The translations under genes and the position numbers were made by a program. Shown piece after piece: positions 52,862-61,210 of a stretch of DNA of 64,000 nt (its first letter is position 1; every line of letters begins with the position of its first letter). Source of the stretch: Bdellovibrio bacteriovorus. GTDB taxonomy: Bacteria; Bdellovibrionota; Bdellovibrionia; Bdellovibrionales; Bdellovibrionaceae. The notes under the pieces are model-generated. The model searched no databases and was not told where the DNA came from. It worked only from the letters and a program-made list of their open reading frames with translations. Where the stretch lies: assembly GCF_025558485.1 (NCBI RefSeq), contig NZ_CP102930.1:2976001-3040000 (forward strand). The letters run 5' to 3'.

Positions 52862-53341
52862 TTAGTTTTGATAGTCCACTTTTAAACGCGGGGCCGAGGC
52901 TGACGAGGTGACCTCGGTGCCTTTTTCGTCGGGGTTCTGCACAACGGCTAAAAACGGGCCATTAAAGCCAAGCAACCGGGAGCTTTCGGTGTCTTTTACC
53001 AGAACGGCGTACTGTTCCGGGTTCAGCGGAGCTCGCAGAAGTTTTAGTTTACTTCCCACCTTCAGTCCGCCTTTTTGACGGTCATTGGAGGCCAGGTAAA
53101 GATCCACCACGCCGCCCATATCACCCACCAGCGAGGCCAAAGATTCGGCGTTGCTGATTTCCAAAGGAACTAACACGAAACCTCGGGGAATATATGTATC
53201 CACAGATGCTGGAGAGGGAAGGGCTTGCAGAACATCTTCTTTTTCAGATTTGGGACCGGCGATAAATGCGACCAGTCCGACGACAATAAACCCGGTCAGA
53301 GGCCAATTATTTTTTATTTGGGAAAGTGCCCTTTGAAACAT
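52862..53341 (-). CDS. CpaB/RcpC-like Flp pilus assembly protein
   Basis: The 159-residue protein has one N-terminal membrane helix (about 14-30) and a periplasmic region with PRGFVLVPLEIS and LVGDMGGVVDLYLAS, recalling the SAF/RcpC part of CpaB. It is shorter than usual CpaB (about 250 or more residues). Position in the pilus cluster supports the call. AAGGAG lies 8 nt before the ATG; it overlaps the upstream small gene by 35 bp. Confidence 0.6.
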   Translation of the reverse strand: MFQRALSQIKNNWPLTGFIVVGLVAFIAGPKSEKEDVLQALPSPASVDTYIPRGFVLVPLEISNAESLASLVGDMGGVVDLYLASNDRQKGGLKVGSKLKLLRAPLNPEQYAVLVKDTESSRLLGFNGPFLAVVQNPDEKGTEVTSSASAPRLKVDYQN

Positions 53342-53489
53342 AAGACTTCTCCTTGATGAACTGGTGTTTGCGTTGTGCGGATTTGAGTTCCGAGATCTGA
53401 GAAAGAGCTGCGAAGAAAACTAAAAAAATCAGACTCATCACCAGACAGACTTCAATGAGTATTTGCCCTTTGTTATCAGTGTTTTCCAT
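53307..53489 (-). CDS. short pilin-like/TadE-type membrane protein
   Basis: The 60-residue protein begins MENTDNKGQILIEVCLVMSL, with the class III-type cleavage context (Gly before a hydrophobic helix with Glu five residues on) seen in Flp/TadE pseudopilins. It overlaps both neighbours (52 bp and 35 bp), an arrangement that points to tight co-expression. It is either a minor pseudopilin or a truncated TadE. Confidence 0.6.
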   Translation of the reverse strand: MENTDNKGQILIEVCLVMSLIFLVFFAALSQISELKSAQRKHQFIKEKSYVSKGTFPNKK

Positions 53490-54181
53490 CCCCGAGCATC
53501 CTTGGTTAAAGTGACTGCGCAGGCTTTATCAAACTGAAATGAACCAGCCAGAAAATAAGCCAAAGGCCCGCGCGGTGTGAGCCGGTATTGCCAACGATGC
53601 GCCAAAGCCTGACGGGTTTCAAAACTCTCTTCGGGACTGTAAGTCGGAGCCACGTCCGATGAGTCCGGATGGACAGCCAGACGGGGAGCTTCTTCATGAA
53701 GCACCCGCAGCGATAAATTCAGAAAGAAGAACTGTGTCTTGAGATTCTGGGCGCGACTGCGAATATCAAAAGCGGTGGAGCCATGATTGCGGGCCAATAG
53801 CAGATTGCTTTGCTGAATCAGTTGTTTTTGGCGTAGATCCAGTTCCTGCCGTTTTTGTCTGATCTTGGCGAGTTGAGCTTTTAATGTGGTGATAGCCGGG
53901 ACATTCCCAGAACTGACTGCGACGGCCAGCTTTGCCAGCACGGCTGTTTCCTGGATTTTTAGAGTTGTGGCTACGGGGTTCAGCGCAAGCAGAGACATCA
54001 AAAGCGGACGAACGGAGGCCTGCCCGCTCAGTCCCCCTGAACGGCAGTGGTGTTTTAGCTCCAGATCGGTTTGCATAAAGCTCATCAGGACAGCGACCAG
54101 AAACAGTCCGGCCAGCAGACAGGGCAGTAAGGAAACCACCAGAATTGCGGCAAAGCCTTTTTCGGATGTGAAGTGCCTCAT
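53438..54181 (-). CDS. TadG-like/pseudopilin-type protein
   Basis: The 247-residue protein starts MRHFTSEKGFAAILVVSLLP, a pseudopilin-like N-terminus with one membrane helix. A helical middle region rich in Gln/Lys/Leu and a C-terminal beta-rich part follow. By position and architecture it is TadG/TadE-like rather than by clear homology. AGGA lies 8 nt before the ATG. Confidence 0.55.
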   Translation of the reverse strand: MRHFTSEKGFAAILVVSLLPCLLAGLFLVAVLMSFMQTDLELKHHCRSGGLSGQASVRPLLMSLLALNPVATTLKIQETAVLAKLAVAVSSGNVPAITTLKAQLAKIRQKRQELDLRQKQLIQQSNLLLARNHGSTAFDIRSRAQNLKTQFFFLNLSLRVLHEEAPRLAVHPDSSDVAPTYSPEESFETRQALAHRWQYRLTPRGPLAYFLAGSFQFDKACAVTLTKDARGWKTLITKGKYSLKSVW

Positions 54182-54191
54182 TGTAAGTTTC

Positions 54192-54524
54192 CTAATGGGG
54201 CAGAGCCAGCTCTTTGCTGATCTTTATTGTTGGATTTAACTGAATGACAACTTTTCCGGAAGGCCGATAGGTCTGTATTTGAATGGATACATCTGTTTGA
54301 GAGGGAAGAATCTGGTGCATTTGTTTTAAGAAGTGATCTTCACAGAAATGAATTTTTTCCGAAGCACCGCAAAGCAGAGCTTCATGCAGATGATAGTCCG
54401 CCACATAAAAAACCAGTGATCGGTACAGCAAGAGTGTCAGAATACTTCCTAGTAAAAACAGAACTGGCAGGATCAGTACGGATTCCAGCAGTCCCTGCCC
54501 CTGATTGGTTTTAAGCAGATTCAT
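54192..54524 (-). CDS. TadE-like pseudopilin
   Basis: The 110-residue protein has MNLLKTNQGQGLLESVLILP at its N-terminus, close to the TadE/Flp prepilin cleavage motif (Gly-x-Gly before a hydrophobic helix with Glu at position 5). The remaining domain is small, with two Cys that could form a disulfide. It follows the major pilin gene by 5 bp. Confidence 0.75.
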   Translation of the reverse strand: MNLLKTNQGQGLLESVLILPVLFLLGSILTLLLYRSLVFYVADYHLHEALLCGASEKIHFCEDHFLKQMHQILPSQTDVSIQIQTYRPSGKVVIQLNPTIKISKELALPH

Positions 54525-54529
54525 ACGAA

Positions 54530-54799
54530 CTACTTTTTGGCTTTGGAATCGTTAACGGAGCCTTCGAAGAAATCACTGAAATCACGTTTTTTGTACATGC
54601 TGTCTGTGACGGCGTGAGCGTTCTTTTTGCGGCTGTCAGTGCCGCCCAGGGCCTGTGCGACATTGGCGAATTGCACGTCGATATTAGCGCCCACAACTTT
54701 GATGACGGAAATGCTGCCAATAGCAACGATGGCCACGATGATCAGATATTCGACCAGTCCCTGACCTTTTTTATTTTTAAGAAGTGATTTGGTTTTCAT
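54530..54799 (-). CDS. Flp-type major pilin
   Basis: The 89-residue prepilin has a short basic leader (MKTKSLLKNKKG), the motif GQGLVEYLIIVAIVAIG with Glu5 and Tyr6 after the predicted cleavage site, and a hydrophilic C-terminus. This is the Flp family signature. Mature size would be about 77 residues, somewhat longer than common Flp pilins. AGGAGG-type sequence lies just before the ATG. It is the first gene of the downstream pilus cluster. Confidence 0.88.
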   Translation of the reverse strand: MKTKSLLKNKKGQGLVEYLIIVAIVAIGSISVIKVVGANIDVQFANVAQALGGTDSRKKNAHAVTDSMYKKRDFSDFFEGSVNDSKAKK

Positions 54800-54866
54800 A
54801 AGACCTCCGGGAAGGAGGCCTTAGCAAAAGATGTGTTGTTGTCTGAAAGCGTTTAAAACAAAAAAG

Positions 54867-54889
54867 AAAGTCCGGAAGGTCCGGACTTT
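54867..54889 (-). terminator. intrinsic terminator on minus strand
   Basis: The arms aaagtccgg (54867-54875) and ccggacttt (54881-54889) form a 9-bp stem; on the minus strand it is followed by CTTTTTTG. It ends the small Lys/Ala-tailed gene upstream of the pilin gene. Confidence 0.9.
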
Positions 54890-54895
54890 GGCAGC

Positions 54896-55180
54896 TTATT
54901 TCTTTTTACCTTTAGCTTCGGCTTTTTTAGCAGCAGCTTTTTCTTCTTTAGCGGCGGCCGCAGCTTCTTTCTTCGCGCCGGCTTTTTTCGCCTTACGCTG
55001 GAAGATAATACGATCCAAAATATCGAAAGCTTCTTTTTGCAGGTCGTTTTCAAAGATAAAACGATAGAAACCCTCGATCTCAGGACTTTGACGGAACTTT
55101 TTTAGAGACGTTGGAAGGCTGTCAGATTGAACGAAGTCAATGGAACTACCGTCTTTTGAGAGCTTAACTTTTTCAGCCAT
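54896..55180 (-). CDS. small protein with Lys/Ala-rich C-terminal tail
   Basis: The 94-residue protein has a compact N-terminal part (MAEKVKLSKDGSSIDFVQSD, FYRFIFENDLQKEAFDILDR) and a tail of about 30 residues made of Lys, Ala and Glu (KKEAAAAAKEEKAAAKK). The tail resembles those of the GroES-domain and RpoH proteins in this window. I recognise no family. ATG at 55180 has GGGGA 7 nt upstream, better than the longer frame from 55237. Confidence 0.7.
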   Translation of the reverse strand: MAEKVKLSKDGSSIDFVQSDSLPTSLKKFRQSPEIEGFYRFIFENDLQKEAFDILDRIIFQRKAKKAGAKKEAAAAAKEEKAAAKKAEAKGKKK

Positions 55181-55411
55181 TCGAAAATCCCCTAGTGTTT
55201 TAAAGGGTTTGTACAACGGTGAGGGCCTCCGAAGCAAGAAAAAAAGCCTGCGGCCGTAGCGCTGCTGCCGAGGAGTGGGGAGATTGCGATATTTTCCATG
55301 GATAGGAGCATTGTAAGGGCTTGGTTAGGATCTTTGAAAATAGGGAATAACTATTGAATTTCTTTGGGAAATAGCGGAGATTTAAGACTCCAAAAACGGG
55401 GAGGTCTTTCG

Positions 55412-56266
55412 GTGCTGATTCTTAACGGAAAAGAAGTCGCAAAGGAAGTGCGTTCTGCCCTCGTTCCCAGGGTTGCAAACTTCAAAGAAAAAACGGGCCG
55501 GGCCCCGCATTTGTCGGTGGTCATTGTTGGTGACGACCCTGCCAGCCATACCTATGTAAAAAACAAAAAAATCGCCTGCGAAAAAGTGGGGATGACCTCC
55601 ACGATTCACATGATGCCAGTGACAACGACTCAGGCGCAGTTGAATGAGGCCTTGAAAAAGCTCAATGCGGACCCCGAAGTGGACGGGATTCTGGTTCAGT
55701 TTCCTCTGCCAAAACATCTTAGTTCCGATGAGGTCTTGAAGTTGGTGTCTCCGGAAAAAGATGCCGATGGTCTGACCTATGTTTCTTTGGGGTACTTCTT
55801 TGCTGGAAAGCCCTTTGTCAGTCCCTGCACCCCGGCTGGGGTTATGCAGATTCTGAAGCACTATCAAATTTCTGTTCAAGGGCTCAATGCCGTCGTCGTC
55901 GGGCGCAGCAATATTGTTGGCAAACCGATGGCGCACATGTTGACAGAGGCTCATGCGACAGTCACATTGTGCCACTCAAAAACCCAGAACCTGTCAGAGA
56001 TGACTCGGCAGGCGGACATCGTTGTCGTGGCCGCGGGCAAAGCTCGTTTTATGGGGAAAGAGGACTTCAAAAAAGAGGCGATCGTGATCGACGTGGGAAT
56101 GCATGGCACAGGTCAGGGTGGCAAGCTGTGCGGCGATGTTCGCTTTGAAGAATTGGATGGCTGGGTGAAGGCCGCAACGCCAGTTCCGGGCGGAGTCGGC
56201 CCGATGACAATCGCGATGCTTTTGCAGAACACCTGTCTGCTGGCGGAAAAACGCGCCGGATTTTAG
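55412..56266 (+). CDS. folD: methylenetetrahydrofolate dehydrogenase/cyclohydrolase
   Basis: The 284-residue enzyme interconverts 5,10-methylene-, methenyl- and 10-formyl-tetrahydrofolate. It has the catalytic Tyr-x3-Lys in SHTYVKNKKIACEKVG, VDGILVQFPLPKHL, the NADP-binding VVVGRSNIVGKPMAHML and a C-terminal TPVPGGVGPMTIAML. Length is normal for FolD. GTG at 55412 is chosen because GGAGG lies 7 nt upstream and the family N-terminus (LILNGKEVAKEV) starts there. It is 18 bp upstream of the Rieske gene. Confidence 0.95.
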   Translation: MLILNGKEVAKEVRSALVPRVANFKEKTGRAPHLSVVIVGDDPASHTYVKNKKIACEKVGMTSTIHMMPVTTTQAQLNEALKKLNADPEVDGILVQFPLPKHLSSDEVLKLVSPEKDADGLTYVSLGYFFAGKPFVSPCTPAGVMQILKHYQISVQGLNAVVVGRSNIVGKPMAHMLTEAHATVTLCHSKTQNLSEMTRQADIVVVAAGKARFMGKEDFKKEAIVIDVGMHGTGQGGKLCGDVRFEELDGWVKAATPVPGGVGPMTIAMLLQNTCLLAEKRAGF

Positions 56267-56284
56267 TTTGTACGTGAGGATTTT

Positions 56285-57325
56285 ATGTTCAGTGGTTTCT
56301 TAAAAAATGTTTGGTATGTGGGACTTCCAAGTGCAGAGCTGGCTGTAAATAAGGCCGTTTCTCGCAAGATCATGGGTGAGCCGGTTGTGTTCTATCGTGA
56401 CTCTAAAGGAAAAGCTTCCGCCATGCGCGACATCTGTCCTCACCGTGGCATTCCTTTAAGCTATGGCCGTGTTGTGAACGATCAAATCGAGTGTCCTTAT
56501 CATGGTTGGAAGTTCGACGGCACAGGCATGTGCACAGAGATTCCTTCCCTGTGTCCGGATCAGGATTTAAATCCTAATAAAATCAAAGTGCGTTCTTATC
56601 CAGTTCACGAAGCTCAAGGTCTGATCTGGGTGTTCGTGGGGGATAAAGACTATGATGTTTCCAAAGCGCCCGCGATTCCGGTGATGAAAGCCTTCCCGGC
56701 GGATGTGAAGCCGAAGCTGACTTACGTGGTGAATTTCCCATGTCACGTCGATCATGCGGTGATTGGTTTGATGGACCCGGCGCACGGGCCTTATGTGCAC
56801 AAAAGCTGGTTCTGGCGTTCGGAAAAAACCATGCTGGAAAAGAAAAAGAAGTTTGCTCCGGTGAACTATGGTTTCCAGATGGTGCGCCATCAGCCTTCTA
56901 AAAATTCCAAGGCTTATAAGATTTTAGGTGGAGCCCCAACAACTGAGATCACATTCACTTTGCCGTGTGTTCGCGTTGAGCACATTGAAGTGGGGCCTCG
57001 TAATTTCTATTCTTACACGGCGCTGACTCCGGTGGATGAAAACAACACGCGTGTGACCCAGTTGGCGTATTGGGATATTCCTTGGTTGAGTCTTCTGAAG
57101 CCTGCGATTAACAGTTTCTCTAAGGCTTTCCTGGGACAGGACATGGACGCTGTGACCAAACAGCAAGATGGTCTGCGCTATGATCCAAGTTTGATGCTGA
57201 TCAAGGACGCCGATACCCAGGCGAAGTGGTATTACGCTTTGAAAACAGAGTATCATGATCATCTTCAGGAAAAGCGCGACTTCAACCATCCGGTTAAAGA
57301 AACTGAGCTTCGCTGGAGAAGTTAG
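56285..57325 (+). CDS. Rieske-type non-haem iron oxygenase
   Basis: The 346-residue protein has a Rieske [2Fe-2S] domain with CPHRG and CPYHGW near residues 50-80 and a C-terminal catalytic domain in which DPAHGPYVH supplies Asp and two His for the mononuclear iron. It resembles ring-hydroxylating oxygenase alpha subunits or Rieske monooxygenases of the pheophorbide-oxygenase type. Substrate and reductase partner are unknown; the [2Fe-2S] ferredoxin at 6141 is a candidate partner by type only. It lies between folD and a secreted esterase-like gene. Confidence 0.87.
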   Translation: MFSGFLKNVWYVGLPSAELAVNKAVSRKIMGEPVVFYRDSKGKASAMRDICPHRGIPLSYGRVVNDQIECPYHGWKFDGTGMCTEIPSLCPDQDLNPNKIKVRSYPVHEAQGLIWVFVGDKDYDVSKAPAIPVMKAFPADVKPKLTYVVNFPCHVDHAVIGLMDPAHGPYVHKSWFWRSEKTMLEKKKKFAPVNYGFQMVRHQPSKNSKAYKILGGAPTTEITFTLPCVRVEHIEVGPRNFYSYTALTPVDENNTRVTQLAYWDIPWLSLLKPAINSFSKAFLGQDMDAVTKQQDGLRYDPSLMLIKDADTQAKWYYALKTEYHDHLQEKRDFNHPVKETELRWRS

Positions 57326-57326
57326 T

Positions 57327-58427
57327 ATGTCTTTTCTGCCCCACGCTCTGCTGATTTTATTCATGGGCGGACAGGCTCAGGCTCTCAGTCTGAGCTATGT
57401 GGGGGAAACTTCCATAAAAACAGGCGCGGAATTTCAAAAGACCACCATCGGTGGTCTTTCCGGTATCGTCTGGCGTGACGGCAGGCTGCTGGCGCTTTCT
57501 GATGACAAGGGTCGTATCGGCGAGCCGCGTTTTTATGAGTTCGATTTAAAAGTGACGTCTTCTTCAGTGACACTAAAACCTTTGAAGGTTCATTTTATTT
57601 CCGGTCTTCCGGTGACAGGGGAGCGCAAGGTTTCTTTAGATCCCGAGGGGCTGGCGGGCCTTCCTTCCGGGGATCTGCTGGTTTCTTCTGAAGGTAATAA
57701 CGATTCCAAACCCCGTGAAATGCCAAGAGTTTTTCAGGTCTCAGCCGTGGGAGCGTGGAAAGCAGATCTGCCTGTGCCGGACAAGTTTCTGCCAGAATCC
57801 ACAGGGCAGCAGAAAAAGGGTGTTCAGAACAATGCCGCTTTTGAAGGACTGTCTGTCACGGCGGATGGTAAGTATGCCTTTACGAGTGTAGAAACTTCTC
57901 TTTTTCAGGATTATGTGATCGGCGAAGAGGAAAAAGGCGACTGGATTCGAATTCTCAAGTACGAAGAGAAATCGGAAAAAGGTTACCAGCCCGTTTATGA
58001 GTATGCTTATCGTGTAGAGCCCTTGACGGACGCTCATGGTGGCAAGGAAGTCTTCCGTGGGGTTTCAGAAGTTCTGGCCGTCAGTGAAACAAAGCTGCTG
58101 GTTTTGGAAAGAGGCGTTCGTCTTTTTCCAAAGAAGATCTGGGCCAACACCGTGGCTTTGTATGAAGTGGATTTAAGCAAGGGCACTGATGTTTCGGGTT
58201 TGCTTAAGCTGGAAGGTGGCAAGTTCACTGGCGTCAGTAAAAAGTTGCTGGTGGATTTTGAAGTGGACCTGAAAAAGCGCAAGGATAAAAAAGTGCAGAA
58301 CTTTGAAACCTTGTCCTGGGGGCCAAAGCTTTCCGATGGACGTCGCAGTTTGCTGGTGATGTCCGATAATAATTTTTCAAAAAAAGAAATCACCGAGTTA
58401 GTGGTTTTCGCAGTTGAGGGTGAGTAG
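57327..58427 (+). CDS. secreted esterase-like activity of phytase family protein
   Basis: The 366-residue protein has a Sec signal (MSFLPHALLILFMGGQAQA) and a beta-propeller-like chain with GGLSGIVWRDGRLLALSDDKG, SLDPEGLAGLPSGDLLVSSE, NNAAFEGLSVTADGKYAF and NFETLSWGP, matching the 'esterase-like activity of phytase' family. It is probably periplasmic or exported; the substrate is unknown. ATG at 57327 starts 1 bp after the Rieske stop, with GGAG 8 nt upstream, so the two are coupled. Confidence 0.83.
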   Translation: MSFLPHALLILFMGGQAQALSLSYVGETSIKTGAEFQKTTIGGLSGIVWRDGRLLALSDDKGRIGEPRFYEFDLKVTSSSVTLKPLKVHFISGLPVTGERKVSLDPEGLAGLPSGDLLVSSEGNNDSKPREMPRVFQVSAVGAWKADLPVPDKFLPESTGQQKKGVQNNAAFEGLSVTADGKYAFTSVETSLFQDYVIGEEEKGDWIRILKYEEKSEKGYQPVYEYAYRVEPLTDAHGGKEVFRGVSEVLAVSETKLLVLERGVRLFPKKIWANTVALYEVDLSKGTDVSGLLKLEGGKFTGVSKKLLVDFEVDLKKRKDKKVQNFETLSWGPKLSDGRRSLLVMSDNNFSKKEITELVVFAVEGE

Positions 58428-58430
58428 TTT

Positions 58431-59735
58431 ATGATGACAGTGTGGCGTCTTCGTCCGGGTGCTGATAAAAGAATTCGCAGCGGACATCCTTGGGTTTTTT
58501 CCAACGAACTTTCCGCAAGCCCCAAAGGTCTTCCCGCCGGGACTCCGGTGGAACTTCAAGATTCCAAAGGACAGTTTCTGGCTCGTGGTTACGGCAATCC
58601 TCATTCTTTGATCGCCTTCCGTGCTTTAAGTTTCAACAGTCAGGATAAAGAGCCCACCAGTTTTGATTTCCTGCATGAAAAGATCTTTAACTCTTGGCGC
58701 GTGCGCAAGGCGGCGGGCTTCCGTGGCAGTTTCCGTTTGGCTTTCGGTGAATCTGATTTTATCCCGGGATTGGTTCTGGATTATTACGTCATTGAACAAA
58801 ACGGCAAGAAGGCGCAACTGTTTGCGGCTCAGCTTGTGACTGCCGGAATGAACGAGGCTTTGAAGGATGCGGACGGCTTCTTTAAAGGTTTGGCAGAAAA
58901 GGCTCATTCCTTGGGGCTGTCCGAGTTTTCCTGGGAACAAACCGCTGTTGTCATCCGCAACGACGTGGGCGTTCGTAAATTGGAAGGTCTGCAAGTGGAA
59001 GAACCGCGACTGATCAAAGATCTTCCGGAAATGAATCTTCGTGATGTTGAAATCCTGCTGAACGCCGCAGGCGATGAAGGTCTTGTGAAAATGAGCTGTG
59101 ATCTGGTGGAAGGTCAAAAAACCGGATTCTTCCTGGATCAGACTCATAACATTTTCCTGGCTGTGGGACTTTTCAAAAACTGGGCGAAAACTCAAACCCC
59201 GCGTAAAATTCGTGTTTTGGATCTGTGCTGCTATGTCGGTCACTGGTCCACGCAGATCACTCGTGCCTTGAAGTCTCTGGGCTTTGAAGTGGAAGTGTCA
59301 TTGGCGGATATTTCCAAAACAGCTCTGGCATTTGCGAAAAAGAATGCCGAGCGTGAAGGCGCTGAAGTCGTCGTTCATGAAATGGATGTGTCCGAAGGGC
59401 TGACTCAACTGGCAAGCACGCATTACGACATTGTGATTGCAGACCCACCGGCGTTTATTAAATCCAAAAAAGACATTCCTATCGGAAAACATGCTTACTT
59501 GAAAATGAACACCCACGCTTTCCGTCTGGTGAAAAAGAACGGCTTTGTGGCGTCTTGTTCATGTTCTGGCTTGTTGGAAGAAGAAGAATTCCGCGATGCC
59601 ATTCGCAAGGCTTCTTTAAGAAACTATGCCGAACTTCGCAGCGTTCTGCGCGGAGGACATGCGGCGGATCATCCGACGTTGATGCAGTTCCCAGAAGGTT
59701 TCTACCTAAAAATGTACGTCCACTATATCCACTAA
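58431..59735 (+). CDS. RlmI-like class I SAM-dependent rRNA methyltransferase
   Basis: The 434-residue protein has an N-terminal PUA-like domain (LRPGADKRIRSGHPWVFSNE), an EEHUD-like middle part with FFLDQTHN, and a C-terminal Rossmann methyltransferase with LDLCCYVGHWS and VIADPPAF, followed by SCSCSGLLEEEEF. This is the RlmI (23S rRNA m5C1962) architecture. Its start is 3 bp after the previous stop, so it is the last gene of the folD-started cluster. Confidence 0.88.
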   Translation: MMTVWRLRPGADKRIRSGHPWVFSNELSASPKGLPAGTPVELQDSKGQFLARGYGNPHSLIAFRALSFNSQDKEPTSFDFLHEKIFNSWRVRKAAGFRGSFRLAFGESDFIPGLVLDYYVIEQNGKKAQLFAAQLVTAGMNEALKDADGFFKGLAEKAHSLGLSEFSWEQTAVVIRNDVGVRKLEGLQVEEPRLIKDLPEMNLRDVEILLNAAGDEGLVKMSCDLVEGQKTGFFLDQTHNIFLAVGLFKNWAKTQTPRKIRVLDLCCYVGHWSTQITRALKSLGFEVEVSLADISKTALAFAKKNAEREGAEVVVHEMDVSEGLTQLASTHYDIVIADPPAFIKSKKDIPIGKHAYLKMNTHAFRLVKKNGFVASCSCSGLLEEEEFRDAIRKASLRNYAELRSVLRGGHAADHPTLMQFPEGFYLKMYVHYIH

Positions 59736-59737
59736 GC

Positions 59738-59860
59738 GGCCGCTGAAAACGGCCCATCTGACTGCGTTGTCGGGGACTGTCTTGCTCTCCGACGTGCTAG
59801 GAGCACGCCTCCGTGGCAGCCAGACCCCTCCGCCTTGCATATGGGCCGTTTTGAGCGGCC
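59738..59860. repeat. REP-like palindromic element (123 bp)
   Basis: The ends ggccgctgaaaacggcccat (59738-59757) and atgggccgttttgagcggcc (59841-59860) are inverted with 19 of 20 matching, and the inside contains further short palindromes (gtgctaggagcac). It begins 3 bp after the methyltransferase stop and is followed by TTGTTTTTTG, so it may also end transcription. A diverged short relative lies at 40535. Confidence 0.85.
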
Positions 59861-60006
59861 TTGTTTTTTGGGTTGAGGGGGGGGAGTGTCGCCGATAAAT
59901 GGCACTGGGTTGGGTTTTGAGCACTGATTTTGGGTTATGGAGTATTAGGGCTTGTTGGGGTTGGTAGGGATGTTGCAAATCTAGGCCTTATTTGAGGTGT
60001 GGATCT

Positions 60007-60894
60007 ATGGCGATGAGGACGGCTTTGCTGATTTCGACGGTGCTTATGGGGCTTGTTTTGAGCCCTGTGGGGGCTCGTGCTCAGGCTGTTGTCGGTCCTA
60101 CGGTGTCGCAGATTCGTGAGATTATCGGAAACGATTCTAAGGTTTTGATTCTTGCGGATACGAATCATAATAGTCCCGAGTTGCGGGACACTCTGGGTCT
60201 TAAGCTCAGTACCTTAAAAGCGGCTGACGGGCGCTTTGACTGCCTTTTCCTGGAAGAAGATCGCAGAATGCAGCCTGCGGTGGATCGATACTTCCAGGAT
60301 GGCCGAGTTGGTTTTGACGCTGTCTTAAGTTACAAGGCGTCTTTGCTGAAAAGAGATCTGGGGTCCATGTACTATCCGGGTTCTGAAAAACATATGTCAC
60401 TGACAGCGGGGCTGATGCAAAAGGCGAAAGAAGCCGGCATTCAGATTATTGCGGCGGATTTGGATTTTTCCGGCCCATTAGGAAAGCTCAGTCAGAAACT
60501 GCAGCGTCAGATGGCTGAAAGCGACTCTCGTGATCTTCTGTTGAAGGGCGATGATATTATTCTTTCTGAAAGAAACAGACAGTTTGCTCAGGTGATCAAG
60601 GCGTACGGTGGTCGTTGCCAGCGCTCTTTGATCTATATCGGCTTGGCTCATCTTCAGGAGAAGAGTCACAAACCTGTTATTTCATTGTCTCAAGCAATCT
60701 ATGAGGCGACAGGCCTGGAATCCAACATGGCCTCGGTGGAGCAATATGACTGTTCCCAGCCTGCTAAAACTGCGCTCAAGAAGTTGAACTGTCTGCAATC
60801 CGCGCGACTGATCAAAGTGGCCTATGAACAGACGGGATTGGACTTCCTGGCGCCGCTGCAATTTGTTTTAACAGGCGAAGATATTAATCCCTAA
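60007..60894 (+). CDS. secreted protein of unknown function, possibly TIKI/ChaN-like
   Basis: The 295-residue protein has a Sec signal peptide (MAMRTALLISTVLMGLVL, cut near ARAQA). The mature chain has KVLILADTNHNSPELRD, FDCLFLEEDRR and a later SLIYIGLAHLQE, loosely recalling the EreA/ChaN/TIKI hydrolase fold with conserved His and Glu. This resemblance is weak. ATG at 60007 has GAGG about 9 nt upstream; the ATG at 60013 is the alternative. The 147 bp before it hold only a G-run (59877-59885) and the REP-like element. Confidence 0.55.
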   Translation: MAMRTALLISTVLMGLVLSPVGARAQAVVGPTVSQIREIIGNDSKVLILADTNHNSPELRDTLGLKLSTLKAADGRFDCLFLEEDRRMQPAVDRYFQDGRVGFDAVLSYKASLLKRDLGSMYYPGSEKHMSLTAGLMQKAKEAGIQIIAADLDFSGPLGKLSQKLQRQMAESDSRDLLLKGDDIILSERNRQFAQVIKAYGGRCQRSLIYIGLAHLQEKSHKPVISLSQAIYEATGLESNMASVEQYDCSQPAKTALKKLNCLQSARLIKVAYEQTGLDFLAPLQFVLTGEDINP

Positions 60895-61182
60895 TTAAGC
60901 GACTTCTTTTTTATCCAGATACTTGCGTTCAAACCAGAATGTGCCTGCTGGCAGAACAGAGGACACGAAAGCCAGAAGTCTGGTTTTCATTGGCCAGTTC
61001 AATTCACCGGCAAGGAAGTTGGCCATCAGCACGTAGCCGATGAACAGGAAGCCGTGAATGGGGCCTAGGGCTTTGACCATGGCGGGATTGCCAGCCATGT
61101 ATTTGACCGGCATGGCGATCAAAAGAAGAGCCAGGAAAGAAAGTCCTTCGAGCCAGCCTAGAATACGGAATGCTTGAATCAT
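60895..61182 (-). CDS. DUF3817 integral membrane protein
   Basis: The 95-residue protein matches DUF3817: LGWLEGLSFLALLLIAMPVK, YMAGNPAMVKALGPIHGFLF, a third hydrophobic segment and a basic tail. It has three membrane helices, and function is unknown. The ATG has AGAGGTG upstream. It ends directly against the convergent 60007 gene. Confidence 0.85.
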   Translation of the reverse strand: MIQAFRILGWLEGLSFLALLLIAMPVKYMAGNPAMVKALGPIHGFLFIGYVLMANFLAGELNWPMKTRLLAFVSSVLPAGTFWFERKYLDKKEVA

Positions 61183-61210
61183 TTTTCACCTCTCAACACG
61201 GGGTTGAAAT

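Noticed and set aside
15180..55305. Shared ccatggatagg near 15182 and 55300
   Set aside because: An 11-bp match is expected many times by chance in 64 kb, and flanks do not align.
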